The notes under the pieces are model-generated. The model was given only the letters and a program-made list of their open reading frames with translations. It ran no database searches and was not told the origin of the DNA. A program made the position numbers and the translations under genes. 64,000 nucleotides of DNA from Amycolatopsis viridis (lineage in GTDB: Bacteria; Actinomycetota; Actinomycetes; Mycobacteriales; Pseudonocardiaceae), in assembly GCF_011758765.1 (NCBI RefSeq), contig NZ_JAANOU010000001.1, positions 1,860,001-1,924,000 on the forward strand. The letters are read 5' to 3'. Shown one piece after another: positions 54,901 to 62,227 of the stretch; the stretch's first letter is position 1; every line of letters begins with the position of its first letter.

Positions 54901-56533
54901 CCGCGAGCCGCTGCGACCCCGGCCGCCCGCGCAGCTCACCCGCCACGCGGTCCCAGGTGATGCGCGGGCGCAGCTCACCGAACTCCTCGCTCGGGTACCG
55001 CCCGGCCAGCATGTCCAGCACCGCCAGCAACGCGTCGTCCGGCAGCGCGGTGAACGGCGCCGCCCGCCGGACCGTCGCCGCCAGCTCCTCGACCGACCAC
55101 GGCTCCAGCGCCACCATCGACACGATGTGCTGCGCCAGCACGTCGAGCGGGTTGCGCGGGTAACGGATCGCCTCGATCGCACCGGCGGTCATGCGCTCCG
55201 ACACCACCGCGCACGACACCAGATCGCCCCGGAACTTCGGGAACATCACCCCGGTGGACACCGCGCCGACGTGGTGCCCCGCCCGGCCGACTCGCTGCAG
55301 CCCGGACGCGACCGTCGGCGGCGCCTCGATCTGCACCACCAGATCCACCGCGCCCATGTCGATTCCCAGCTCCAGCGACGACGTGGCGACCACGCACGGC
55401 AGCAGGCCGGACTTCAGTTCCTCCTCGACCCGGGTCCGCTGCTCGCGCGACATGGAACCGTGGTGCGCCTTCGCCACCGTCGCCTCGGCGCCCGTGGTGA
55501 GCCCGGACTCGCCGATCGCCTCGGCGGGGAACCGCTGATCGGCCGCCAGCTCGGTCTGCTCCGCCGCCAGCTCGTTCAGGCGTGCCGTCATCCGCTCGGC
55601 CAGGCGGCGGGAGTTGGCGAACACGATGGTCGACCGGTGCTGCCGGATGAGCTCCAGGACGCGCTGCTCCACCGACGGCCAGATCGACGGCCGCCGGACC
55701 GCCGCGCCGGCGATCTCCTCCTGTGTGCCGATGCCACCCTCCGACGGCAGCAGCGCGTCCAGCCGCTCCAGCGGGCTCGGCGCCGGCGCGTCCAGGTTGG
55801 CCATGTCCTCGACCGGGACCTCGACCCGCACCTCGATCGTCTTCGCCGTCTCCGGCTGCACCACCCGCACCGGGCGGCCGCCGGTGAGGAACGAGCTCAC
55901 CTCGTCGATCGGCCGGACCGTCGCGGACAGGCCGATCCGCTGCGCCGGCTTCGGCAGCAGCGCGTCGAGCCGTTCCAGCGACAACGCCAGGTGCGCGCCC
56001 CGCTTCCCGCCTGCCACCGCGTGCACCTCGTCCAGGATCACCGTCTCGACGCCGCGCAGGGACTCGCGGGCCGACGAGGTGAGGATCAGGAACAACGACT
56101 CCGGCGTGGTCACCAGGATGTCCGGCGGGGCCTTGAGGAACGCCCGCCGCTCGGCCGGCGAGGTGTCACCGGTGCGCATGCCGACCGTGATCTCCGGTGG
56201 CGTCCGCCCGAGACGGTGGCTGGCCTGCCGGATGCCGGCCAGCGGCGCCCGCAGGTTGCGCTGCACGTCGACCGCCAGCGCCTTCAGCGGCGACACGTAG
56301 AGGACCCGGCAGCGGCGCTGGGCGTCCGCGGCGGGCGGTTCGGCCGCGAGCCGGTCCAGGGCCCACAGGAACGCGGCGAGCGTCTTGCCCGACCCGGTGG
56401 GCGCCACCACCAGCGCGTGCTCGCCCGCCTGGGCCGCCCGCCACGCCCCCGCCTGCGCCTGCGTGGGCGCGGCGAAGGCACCCGCGAACCAGTCGCGGGT
56501 GGCGGGCGAGAAGAGCTCCAGCACGTCGGTCAC
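51902..56533 (-). CDS. lhr: ATP-dependent helicase Lhr
   Basis: A 1543-residue superfamily 2 helicase. Helicase motifs of the N-terminal core are PTGSGKTLAAFLWAL (Walker A), TTPESLF, DEVHAV (Walker B), LSATVRP, then FANSRRLAERM and GRAGHHVG in the second RecA fold. The winged-helix and Lhr-specific domains follow, and the remaining 700 residues match the long Lhr C-terminal domain of actinobacteria. Mycobacterial Lhr unwinds 3'-tailed RNA:DNA hybrids and is mitomycin-induced. The GTG start follows CATGAT by 6 bp (leaderless). It is divergent from the Hsp70-like gene. Confidence 0.96.
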   Translation of the reverse strand: MTDVLELFSPATRDWFAGAFAAPTQAQAGAWRAAQAGEHALVVAPTGSGKTLAAFLWALDRLAAEPPAADAQRRCRVLYVSPLKALAVDVQRNLRAPLAGIRQASHRLGRTPPEITVGMRTGDTSPAERRAFLKAPPDILVTTPESLFLILTSSARESLRGVETVILDEVHAVAGGKRGAHLALSLERLDALLPKPAQRIGLSATVRPIDEVSSFLTGGRPVRVVQPETAKTIEVRVEVPVEDMANLDAPAPSPLERLDALLPSEGGIGTQEEIAGAAVRRPSIWPSVEQRVLELIRQHRSTIVFANSRRLAERMTARLNELAAEQTELAADQRFPAEAIGESGLTTGAEATVAKAHHGSMSREQRTRVEEELKSGLLPCVVATSSLELGIDMGAVDLVVQIEAPPTVASGLQRVGRAGHHVGAVSTGVMFPKFRGDLVSCAVVSERMTAGAIEAIRYPRNPLDVLAQHIVSMVALEPWSVEELAATVRRAAPFTALPDDALLAVLDMLAGRYPSEEFGELRPRITWDRVAGELRGRPGSQRLAVTSGGTIPDRGLFTVMTPGSDGSPGSRVGELDEEMVYESRVGDTILLGTSSWRITDITHDRVIVVPAPGEPARMPFWKGDAPGRPLELGRALGAFVRELSTSDDEKARSRARQAGLDELACDNLLTYLTEQRSATRHVPNDRTILLERFRDELGDWRVVLHSPFGAQVNAPWALAIAARLREQRGVDAQVMHSDDGIVLRLPEALDSDGAEVTIGTDDVLIDPEEVEQIIVAEVGGSALFAARFRECAARSLLLPRRDPRRRTPLWQQRQRASQLLAVAAKYERFPVVLEAMRECLQDVYDVGGLRELMADVRARRVKVAEVETPSPSPFARSLMFGYVGMFLYETDAPLAERRAAALSLDSTLLAELLGTEAIRELLDADVVDEVERSLQRLEPDRQARNAEETADLLRFLGDLSDAEAAARGVRPEWLDELAGQRRVIRVRIAGEDRNLSIEDAGRVRDALGVALPIGVPEAFTEPVADPLGDLLSRYARARGPFSAHQAAERFGLGPAVVTGVLDRLTAEGRLVRGELRPVGHPDTYGAGTEYCDAAVLRRLRRASLARLRAEVEPVEPAALGRFLPSWHGIGARMRAAPSVDDVLSVVEQLAGAPLPASALESLILPSRLPGYYPALMDELMTAGEVVWCGAGALAGGDGWVSLAPADVADLLLPEVGEEVPAGPLHEAVLSALDGGALFFRQLVDRVTPLVDSAPGDADVVAALWDLVWTGTVTGDTLAPLRALVSGKGAAHKPRQAAPRSRYGRMRAGRPAMPSRTGPPTVAGRWALTPLREPDPTRRTHARTEAFLERHGVLTRGALETERVTGGFSGIYKVLRAMEDSGQVIRGYVVEGLGAAQFAARGAVDRLRAMSDQGGTRRPDAVADAVVLAATDPAQPYGAALAWPAVPGDTKHRPARKAGALVVLVDGVPALYVERGGRSLLSFTEDEPVLKAAAHALSRAVREGWLGQLAVQRADGEQALTSALADVLRDAGFRATPKGLRLRA

Positions 56534-56642
56534 GGATCCATCATGAACTCCGGGTACGACAATTTCCCGCGGGTGCCCCGTGCCGGTCCTGGCGAGCGTG
56601 GCAACATCAGTCCTCGCCTGGGTGATCGTGAGGGGAAGAGCT

Positions 56643-58478
56643 GTGCGCATCCTGTCGGTGGATCTCGGTACGTCCAACACCGTGGCAGTGCTGTCCGCGT
56701 ACGGCAGGGCGCCCCGCGTGGTCGAGGTGGACGGGTCCGCCACCATGCCCTCGGCGGTGTTCGCCGAGGAGAACGGCACCCTCGTGGTCGGCCGCGACGC
56801 CGAGCGGCGCGCCCGCCTTGACCCCACCCGGTTCGAACCCAACCCCAAGCGCCGCGTCGACGAACAGACCCTGCTGCTCGGCCAGGACGTCGTCCCGGTC
56901 AACGAGGCGCTGGCCGCCGTGCTGCGCCGCGTGCTCGACGAAACCACCCGCCAGCTCGGCGGCGAGCTGCCCGACGAGGTCCGGTTGACCCACCCCGCCC
57001 AGTGGGGCCCCACCCGGCGCAACGTGCTGCTGTCGGCGGCCCGCCTGGCCGGCCTGAACGGTCCGCTGCTGCTCGTCCCCGAGCCGGTCGCGGCGGCCGC
57101 CCACTTCGCGTCCCTGCCCGGCCGCGTGCCCGCACCCGGCCAGGCGCTCGCGGTGTACGACCTCGGCGCGGGCACCTTCGACGTCGCGGTCGTCGGGGCC
57201 ACCCAGAACGGCTACGTGGTGCTGGCCGAGGACGGCCTGCCCGACCTCGGCGGGCTCGACGTCGACCAGGCGCTGATGGTGCACGTCGGCCGCGAGGTCT
57301 CGCACGCCGACCCGCAGCGCTGGCAGCGGTTGCTCCGCCCGGAGTCCACCGCGGACCGGCGGGCCCGGCGCGCGCTGCAGGAGGACGTGAAGGCCGCCAA
57401 GGAGTCGCTGTCCCGGCTGCCGCAGACCGAGGTGCCGATGCCCGAGCCGTTCAGCGACGTCCTGGTCACCCGCGGCGAGCTGGAGGCACTGGTCCGCCCG
57501 GCGCTGCTGCGCAGCGTCGAGCTGCTCGGCCGGACGATCGCGGCGGCCGGTCTGTCCCCGGACCGGCTGTCCGGCATCTACCTGGTCGGCGGGTCCAGCC
57601 GGCTGCCGCTGGTCGGGTCGATGATCGCGGAGAAGCTCGGGGTGGTCGCCACCAGCCTGGACCAGCCGGAGACCGCGGTCGCGCTCGGCGCGCACCACGT
57701 GGCGCGCGACGGCATCAGCATGCGCACCCAGAACGTCGAGGGGCGGATGGCGTCCACCGGTGTCCCCACCGCGTTCCCGCCACCGGTCGCCACCGTGCCC
57801 GGCACCCCGCCGGGCGGCTACCCGTACCCGCCGGCGGGGTTCCCGCCGGGCGGGCCGTCGAACTTCCCGAGCCCCCCAGCCCGTCCCGCACCGCGCTCGA
57901 ACCGGAAGAAGCTCGTCGCCGGCATCACCACGGTCGTCGTCCTGCTGCTCGTCGCCGGCGCCGCCTTCCTGTGGTGGCCGTCCGGCTCGCCGGCCGCCAC
58001 CTTCAGTGCGACCGACTGCGACCCGCCCGGCGCGGTCGACGCGCAGGGCTTCACCGGCTGCCTGCGCCAGCTGGCCGGCACGATCGCCGACGGCAAGTGC
58101 GTGCCCGGCGCCGGCACCGGGGACATCGCCCCGCCCCAGAGCGCGAACATCGGCGTGCTGACCACCTGCTCGGCGCCCGCGCTGGCCGGGGCGCAGGTCA
58201 CCTACCTGCACGGCGTCTCGCAGGCCAGGGTCAGGGAGTACACCGACCGGCTGCTCGGCGCCGTGGGCGGCAACCAGGTGCGGGCCGCGTGGAAGGGCAA
58301 CGGCCTGGACGGCAGCTACTCGTCGGCGTCCGGGCGCACCGCCGCGGTGCTGGTGTTCACCGTCGCCGACCGCCCGCTGGCCGGCGTGATCTACCAGAAG
58401 GCGACTGGGGGGCAGGCCCCGCTGCCGGCGGGGGACCTGGCCACGTACTTCGAGAAGAACGTGCAGCCCGGCGAGTAG
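56643..58478 (+). CDS. Membrane-anchored Hsp70-like protein
   Basis: A 611-residue protein. Residues 1-370 form an Hsp70/actin-type ATPase with phosphate loop SVDLGTSNT, connect region AVYDLGAGTFDVAVV and adenosine motif YLVGGSSRLPLVG. The usual Hsp70 substrate domain is absent. A Pro/Gly-rich linker (about 385-420) leads to one membrane segment (KKLVAGITTVVVLLLVAGAA) and an extracellular domain of about 165 residues with four cysteines in its first 60 residues. Such proteins are typical of actinobacteria and have no known function; coupling of cytosolic ATPase to an envelope domain is inference. AGGGGA precedes the GTG. Confidence 0.85.
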   Translation: MRILSVDLGTSNTVAVLSAYGRAPRVVEVDGSATMPSAVFAEENGTLVVGRDAERRARLDPTRFEPNPKRRVDEQTLLLGQDVVPVNEALAAVLRRVLDETTRQLGGELPDEVRLTHPAQWGPTRRNVLLSAARLAGLNGPLLLVPEPVAAAAHFASLPGRVPAPGQALAVYDLGAGTFDVAVVGATQNGYVVLAEDGLPDLGGLDVDQALMVHVGREVSHADPQRWQRLLRPESTADRRARRALQEDVKAAKESLSRLPQTEVPMPEPFSDVLVTRGELEALVRPALLRSVELLGRTIAAAGLSPDRLSGIYLVGGSSRLPLVGSMIAEKLGVVATSLDQPETAVALGAHHVARDGISMRTQNVEGRMASTGVPTAFPPPVATVPGTPPGGYPYPPAGFPPGGPSNFPSPPARPAPRSNRKKLVAGITTVVVLLLVAGAAFLWWPSGSPAATFSATDCDPPGAVDAQGFTGCLRQLAGTIADGKCVPGAGTGDIAPPQSANIGVLTTCSAPALAGAQVTYLHGVSQARVREYTDRLLGAVGGNQVRAAWKGNGLDGSYSSASGRTAAVLVFTVADRPLAGVIYQKATGGQAPLPAGDLATYFEKNVQPGE

Positions 58479-58604
58479 CTACTTCCGGTTGCGCATGTTC
58501 CACAGCGCGCGCAGGGCCACGACGATCGCGGCGATCAGGACGGCCGCCGAGGCGACGGCCATCGCCACCGGTCCCCAGGACGGCATCTCCTGCGCGGAGG
58601 TCAT
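58479..58604 (-). CDS. Small single-helix membrane protein
   Basis: A 41-residue protein, MTSAQEMPSWGPVAMAVAS..., with one hydrophobic helix (about 12-32) and a basic C-terminal tail, RALWNMRNRK. TACCGT lies 6 bp before the ATG, the leaderless pattern. It abuts the Hsp70-like gene end to end (no gap) and is divergent from the DUF3046 gene. Function unknown. Confidence 0.6.
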   Translation of the reverse strand: MTSAQEMPSWGPVAMAVASAAVLIAAIVVALRALWNMRNRK

Positions 58605-58646
58605 GCCCTCACGGTACCGGGCACGCGGGCCGTTACCCTGGGTTCG

Positions 58647-58841
58647 ATGCGCATCACCGTGTTCCGCAGGCTGATGGCCGACGAGTTCGGCCCCGGCCGG
58701 GCGGAGATCCTGGCGAAGGACCACGTCTTCAGCGGCCTGGGCGGCCGGACCGTCGAGCAGGCACTGGCCGAGGGCACCCCGGCGAAGGAGATCTGGCGGG
58801 CGGTGTGCGCCGAGTTCGACGTGCCGCCGGAGCGCCGGTGA
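58647..58841 (+). CDS. DUF3046 family protein
   Basis: A 64-residue cytosolic protein: MRITVFRRLMADEFGPGRAE, then DHVFSGLGGRTVEQALAEG and a short tail. It matches DUF3046, found before recA in actinobacteria (Rv2738c in M. tuberculosis). No function is known; fixed linkage suggests a role with RecA or its regulation. TACCCT lies 7 bp before the ATG. Confidence 0.88.
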   Translation: MRITVFRRLMADEFGPGRAEILAKDHVFSGLGGRTVEQALAEGTPAKEIWRAVCAEFDVPPERR

Positions 58842-58880
58842 GCTCCGCCGGGAAAACCGGCGCTTCCGGGCGTGTCGCTC

Positions 58881-58908
58881 TTGCCTCGAACACGTGTTCG
58901 GCTATTGT
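58881..58908 (+). promoter_or_regulatory. recA promoter with LexA box
   Basis: TTGCCT (58881-58886), 16 bp, TATTGT (58903-58908). The SOS box TCGAACACGTGTTCGG (58886-58901) fills the spacer, so LexA binding would block this promoter. A leader of about 130 nt follows. Confidence 0.8.
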
Positions 58909-59047
58909 GTTGTCCACATCGGGGTCAACGATCCACAGCCTCGTCTCGGCGCCCGGAATTGTCGGACCCCGCCCGTAGTCTCGGGCCCACAGCGAACAAA
59001 CCCGAATACCAGCCCCACAGGCTCCGCAAACGACGAGGTGGATTTCC

Positions 59048-60088
59048 ATGCCAGCAGCACCCGACAAGGACAAGGCGCTCGAACTCGCCCTGGCCCAGAT
59101 CGACAAGCAGTACGGCAAGGGCTCGGTCATGCGGCTGGGCGAGGAGACCCGCCCGCCCATCGGCGTGATCCCGACCGGCGCCATCGCCCTCGACATCGCG
59201 CTGGGTATCGGTGGCCTGCCGCGCGGCCGGGTCATCGAGATCTACGGCCCGGAGTCCTCGGGTAAGACGACGGTCGCCCTGCACGCGGTCGCGAACGCCC
59301 AGAAGGCCGGCGGCATCGCGGCGTTCATCGACGCCGAGCACGCCCTCGACCCGGAGTATGCCAAGGCGCTCGGCGTCGACACCGACGCGCTGCTGGTGTC
59401 CCAGCCCGACACCGGTGAGCAGGCGCTGGAGATCGCGGACATGCTGATCCGCTCCGGCGCGCTCGACATCCTGGTCATCGACTCGGTCGCCGCGCTCGTG
59501 CCGCGCGCCGAGATCGAGGGCGAGATGGGTGACTCGCACGTGGGTCTGCAGGCCCGGCTGATGAGCCAGGCGCTGCGGAAGATCACCGGTGCGCTGTCCA
59601 ACTCCGGCACCACCGCGATCTTCATCAACCAGCTGCGCGAGAAGGTCGGCGTCATGTTCGGCTCGCCGGAGACCACCACCGGTGGTAAGGCGCTGAAGTT
59701 CTACGCGTCGGTCCGGCTCGACGTGCGGCGTATCGAGACGCTCAAGGACAGCGGCGAGGCCGTCGGCAACCGCACCCGCGTCAAGGTCGTGAAGAACAAG
59801 GTCGCGCCGCCGTTCAAGCAGGCCGAGTTCGACATCCTCTACGGCGTCGGCGTGTCCCGCGAGGGTTCGCTGATCGACATGGGGGTCGACCAGGGCATTC
59901 TGCGCAAGTCCGGCGCCTGGTACACCTACGAGGGCGACCAGCTCGGCCAGGGCAAGGAGAACGCGCGGAAGTTCCTGCGGGACAACCCGGACATCGCCAA
60001 CGAGATCGAGAAGCGGATCAAGGAGAAGCTGGGCATCGGCCCGCAGGTCGACGCCGAGGCGGCCGAGCCCGCCCCGGTCGACTTCTGA
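59048..60088 (+). CDS. recA: Recombinase RecA
   Basis: A 346-residue DNA strand-exchange ATPase and LexA co-protease. Walker A is GPESSGKTT, Walker B is [12 protein letters not shown], loop L1 lies in [11 protein letters not shown]2 in [13 protein letters not shown], and the polymerisation strand at the N terminus is intact. No intein interrupts it, unlike in M. tuberculosis. GAGGTGG precedes the ATG. The C-terminal tail is acidic ([12 protein letters not shown]), as in other RecA proteins. LexA controls the promoter. Confidence 0.99.
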   Translation: MPAAPDKDKALELALAQIDKQYGKGSVMRLGEETRPPIGVIPTGAIALDIALGIGGLPRGRVIEIYGPESSGKTTVALHAVANAQKAGGIAAFIDAEHALDPEYAKALGVDTDALLVSQPDTGEQALEIADMLIRSGALDILVIDSVAALVPRAEIEGEMGDSHVGLQARLMSQALRKITGALSNSGTTAIFINQLREKVGVMFGSPETTTGGKALKFYASVRLDVRRIETLKDSGEAVGNRTRVKVVKNKVAPPFKQAEFDILYGVGVSREGSLIDMGVDQGILRKSGAWYTYEGDQLGQGKENARKFLRDNPDIANEIEKRIKEKLGIGPQVDAEAAEPAPVDF

Positions 60089-60091
60089 TCG

Positions 60092-60628
60092 ATGCCGAGG
60101 TTCGACCCGGCGGAGCTGTCCCGGGACGAGGCGTGGAAGAAGGCCAAGGAGGTCTGTTTCGACCTCCTGGCCGTCCGCGCCCGCACCAAGGACGAGCTTC
60201 GGCAGGCGTTGCGGCGCAAGGGTTTCGACGAGGAGATCCGCGAGCAGCTGCTCGGCAAGCTGGACGACGCCGGGCTGGTCGACGACGCCGCGTTCGCCGA
60301 GCAGTGGGTGCGTTCGCGCCACGCGTACCAGGGCCTGGCGCGCACCGCACTGGTCGCCGAGCTGAAACGCAAGGGCGTCGACGCGGAGGTGGCCGCGCAG
60401 GCGGCGGGGGAGATCGACCGCGAGTCCGAGGAGCAGCGGGCGCGTGAGCTGGTGCGCAAGCGCCTCCGCACGATGACTGCGCTGGACGAGCAGACCGCGA
60501 CCCGTCGTCTGCTCGGTACGCTCGCGCGCAAGGGCTACCCGCAGGGCCTGGCGTACACCGTGGTGCGCGAGGAGCTCCGCAACGCCGGCGCCGACTCCAC
60601 CCCGCTGGACGACGCTGCCCTGGACTGA
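60092..60628 (+). CDS. recX: RecA regulatory protein RecX
   Basis: A 178-residue modulator that binds RecA filaments and limits their growth. The three-helix repeats are visible: AKEVCFDLLAVRARTKDELR, then LVDDAAFAEQWVRSRHAYQG and the RELVRKRLRTM-TRRLLGTLARKGYP segment. Three bases separate it from recA, so it is co-transcribed and SOS-induced. Length is usual for actinobacterial RecX. Confidence 0.95.
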   Translation: MPRFDPAELSRDEAWKKAKEVCFDLLAVRARTKDELRQALRRKGFDEEIREQLLGKLDDAGLVDDAAFAEQWVRSRHAYQGLARTALVAELKRKGVDAEVAAQAAGEIDRESEEQRARELVRKRLRTMTALDEQTATRRLLGTLARKGYPQGLAYTVVREELRNAGADSTPLDDAALD

Positions 60629-60777
60629 CGGTGGCGAGAGGTGCTGCGCCGCTGACCTGGCGTCTGCCGGCCGTGCGCGAAGCCTTTCAGCCGACCCGAA
60701 GTTGCTGGTTGCCGCCGTACTGTTTGCGGCGCACCGATCGGGACGGCCGCTGCCCGCCGAGCTCGCTCATCCTGACC

Positions 60778-60819
60778 ACGTGAAGAAGCCCACCGCACCC
60801 GCGGTGGGCTTCTTCACGT
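60778..60819. terminator. 19-bp perfect hairpin between convergent genes
   Basis: ACGTGAAGAAGCCCACCGC (60778-60796), loop ACCC, and the exact complement at 60801-60819 form a 19-bp stem with 4-nt loop. It lies 150 bp after recX and 317 bp from the end of the convergent aminotransferase gene. There is no U-tract; the stem itself contains GAAGAAG and CTTCTTC. A bidirectional terminator is most likely. Confidence 0.75.
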
Positions 60820-61135
60820 CCGCGTCGAAGGCAGGCGGACGGCTACCGCGAAAGGGGCCGCGTAGCCGAGCGATCCGCCGGCCAGGGATGGATCGCGATG
60901 GTCCCGGAGAAATGATCGTGGCTCAGAGCGGATGGCGGACCGGCTCACCGCCGAGCCACGGCACGCGCCGAGGCAGGACCGGCGACTCGGAGCAGCACGT
61001 CTCGGCCGTCGGCGGGTACGCCCGATCCGTGCAAGAGCGCATCTCGCGACCACACCAGCCGACGACCTCAACTACCCACCGCTGGGACTGTCATCCACTG
61101 GCGGTTTCCGGCCGAGTCCTCGGTTACGTGGGGCC
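60820..61135. other. Gene-free stretch after the recX terminator
   Basis: 316 bp without a convincing reading frame, promoter or RNA gene. A small GGCTC-N6-GAGCC inverted repeat is present. Nothing else is seen. Confidence 0.4.
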
Positions 61136-62227
61136 TCACGAGTCCGATGAGGCCCGTAGCGCGGCGCCGATCAGCTCGAGCCCCTCGCGCAGCCGGTCGA
61201 TCGGCTCGTGGGCGAAGCCGAGCCGGAAGGTGCCGGCTTCGTCGCCGAACCACTCGCCCCGCGCGACCGACACCCCGGACTCGCCCAGGCGCTCGTAGAA
61301 GTCCGCCACACGCACCCGCGCGCCGAGCCGCAGGCAGCAGAACGCGCCCGCGTCCGGCCGGATCCACGTCACCCGGCCGTCCTGCCGTGAGATCCACTCT
61401 GCGACCACCTCGAGCGCCGCCGTCATCCGCGCCCGCTTGCCGGCCAGCACCTCGTCCGCCCGGCGCAGCAGCTCCAGCGCGAGGAACTCGTCCAGCGTGC
61501 CGCACGCCACCGCACTCGTGAACTTCGCCCGGCGCAGCTCCTCGTACCACTCGGGGTCGCGCACCGTCAGCCACCCGATCCGCAGCCCGGGCGCGCCGTG
61601 CGCCTTCGAGAACGACCCGCACGTCATCACCTTGGGCGACAACGACGCGAACGACGGTGTCGCGGTGTACGCCGCTTCACGGTAGTTCTCGTCGATCAGC
61701 AGCATCGCCTCCGGGCACACCGACGCCATCACCGACAGCGCCGCGTCGATCTCGTCCCGGGTGAACGCCACCCCCGCCGGGTTCTGCGGCGTCGCCAGCA
61801 TCACCAGCCGCGTCCGCGGCGACAGCGCATCCCGCAGCGCGGCCACGTCCAGCCGGTATCCGTCGTCGAACCGCAGCTGCACCGTCCGCACCCGTTCGGC
61901 GAGCCCCTGCGCCAGCCCCAGCATCGGCGGGTACCCCGGCTGCACCACCACGACCTCGCCCGCGGCGATCAACCCGGTGAGGAACAGGGCCGTGCCCGCA
62001 CCCGTCGTGACCAGCACCTCGTCCGCGGACACCCCGAGCCGCTCGCCCAGCAGCTTCCGCAGCTCCACCTGCCCGGCGGACGTGCCGTAGCCCAGCGGGA
62101 AGTCCGCCAGCCGGCCGGCGTCGACGAGGTCGGCGACCGTCAGGTCACCGCAGGTGCTCTCGGCGAGGTCGTAGCGGGGGCTGTCATCCAGCAGGCTGGT
62201 CATCGCGCTGGGCGGGAAACGTCGCAT
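61136..62227 (-). CDS. PLP-dependent class I/II aminotransferase
   Basis: A 363-residue fold-type I aminotransferase. The Schiff-base lysine is in GSFSKAHGAPGLRIGWL, the substrate Asn in ATPQNPAGV, the Asp of IDENYRE pairs with the PLP ring, and the final arginine is in GTFRLGFAHE. The N terminus is short (RRFPPSAMTSLLDDSPRYDL). It is 44 bp inside the end of the upstream MocR gene, so it is co-expressed with it; AGGGTGA lies 5 bp before the ATG. Substrate unknown. Confidence 0.88.
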   Translation of the reverse strand: MRRFPPSAMTSLLDDSPRYDLAESTCGDLTVADLVDAGRLADFPLGYGTSAGQVELRKLLGERLGVSADEVLVTTGAGTALFLTGLIAAGEVVVVQPGYPPMLGLAQGLAERVRTVQLRFDDGYRLDVAALRDALSPRTRLVMLATPQNPAGVAFTRDEIDAALSVMASVCPEAMLLIDENYREAAYTATPSFASLSPKVMTCGSFSKAHGAPGLRIGWLTVRDPEWYEELRRAKFTSAVACGTLDEFLALELLRRADEVLAGKRARMTAALEVVAEWISRQDGRVTWIRPDAGAFCCLRLGARVRVADFYERLGESGVSVARGEWFGDEAGTFRLGFAHEPIDRLREGLELIGAALRASSDS

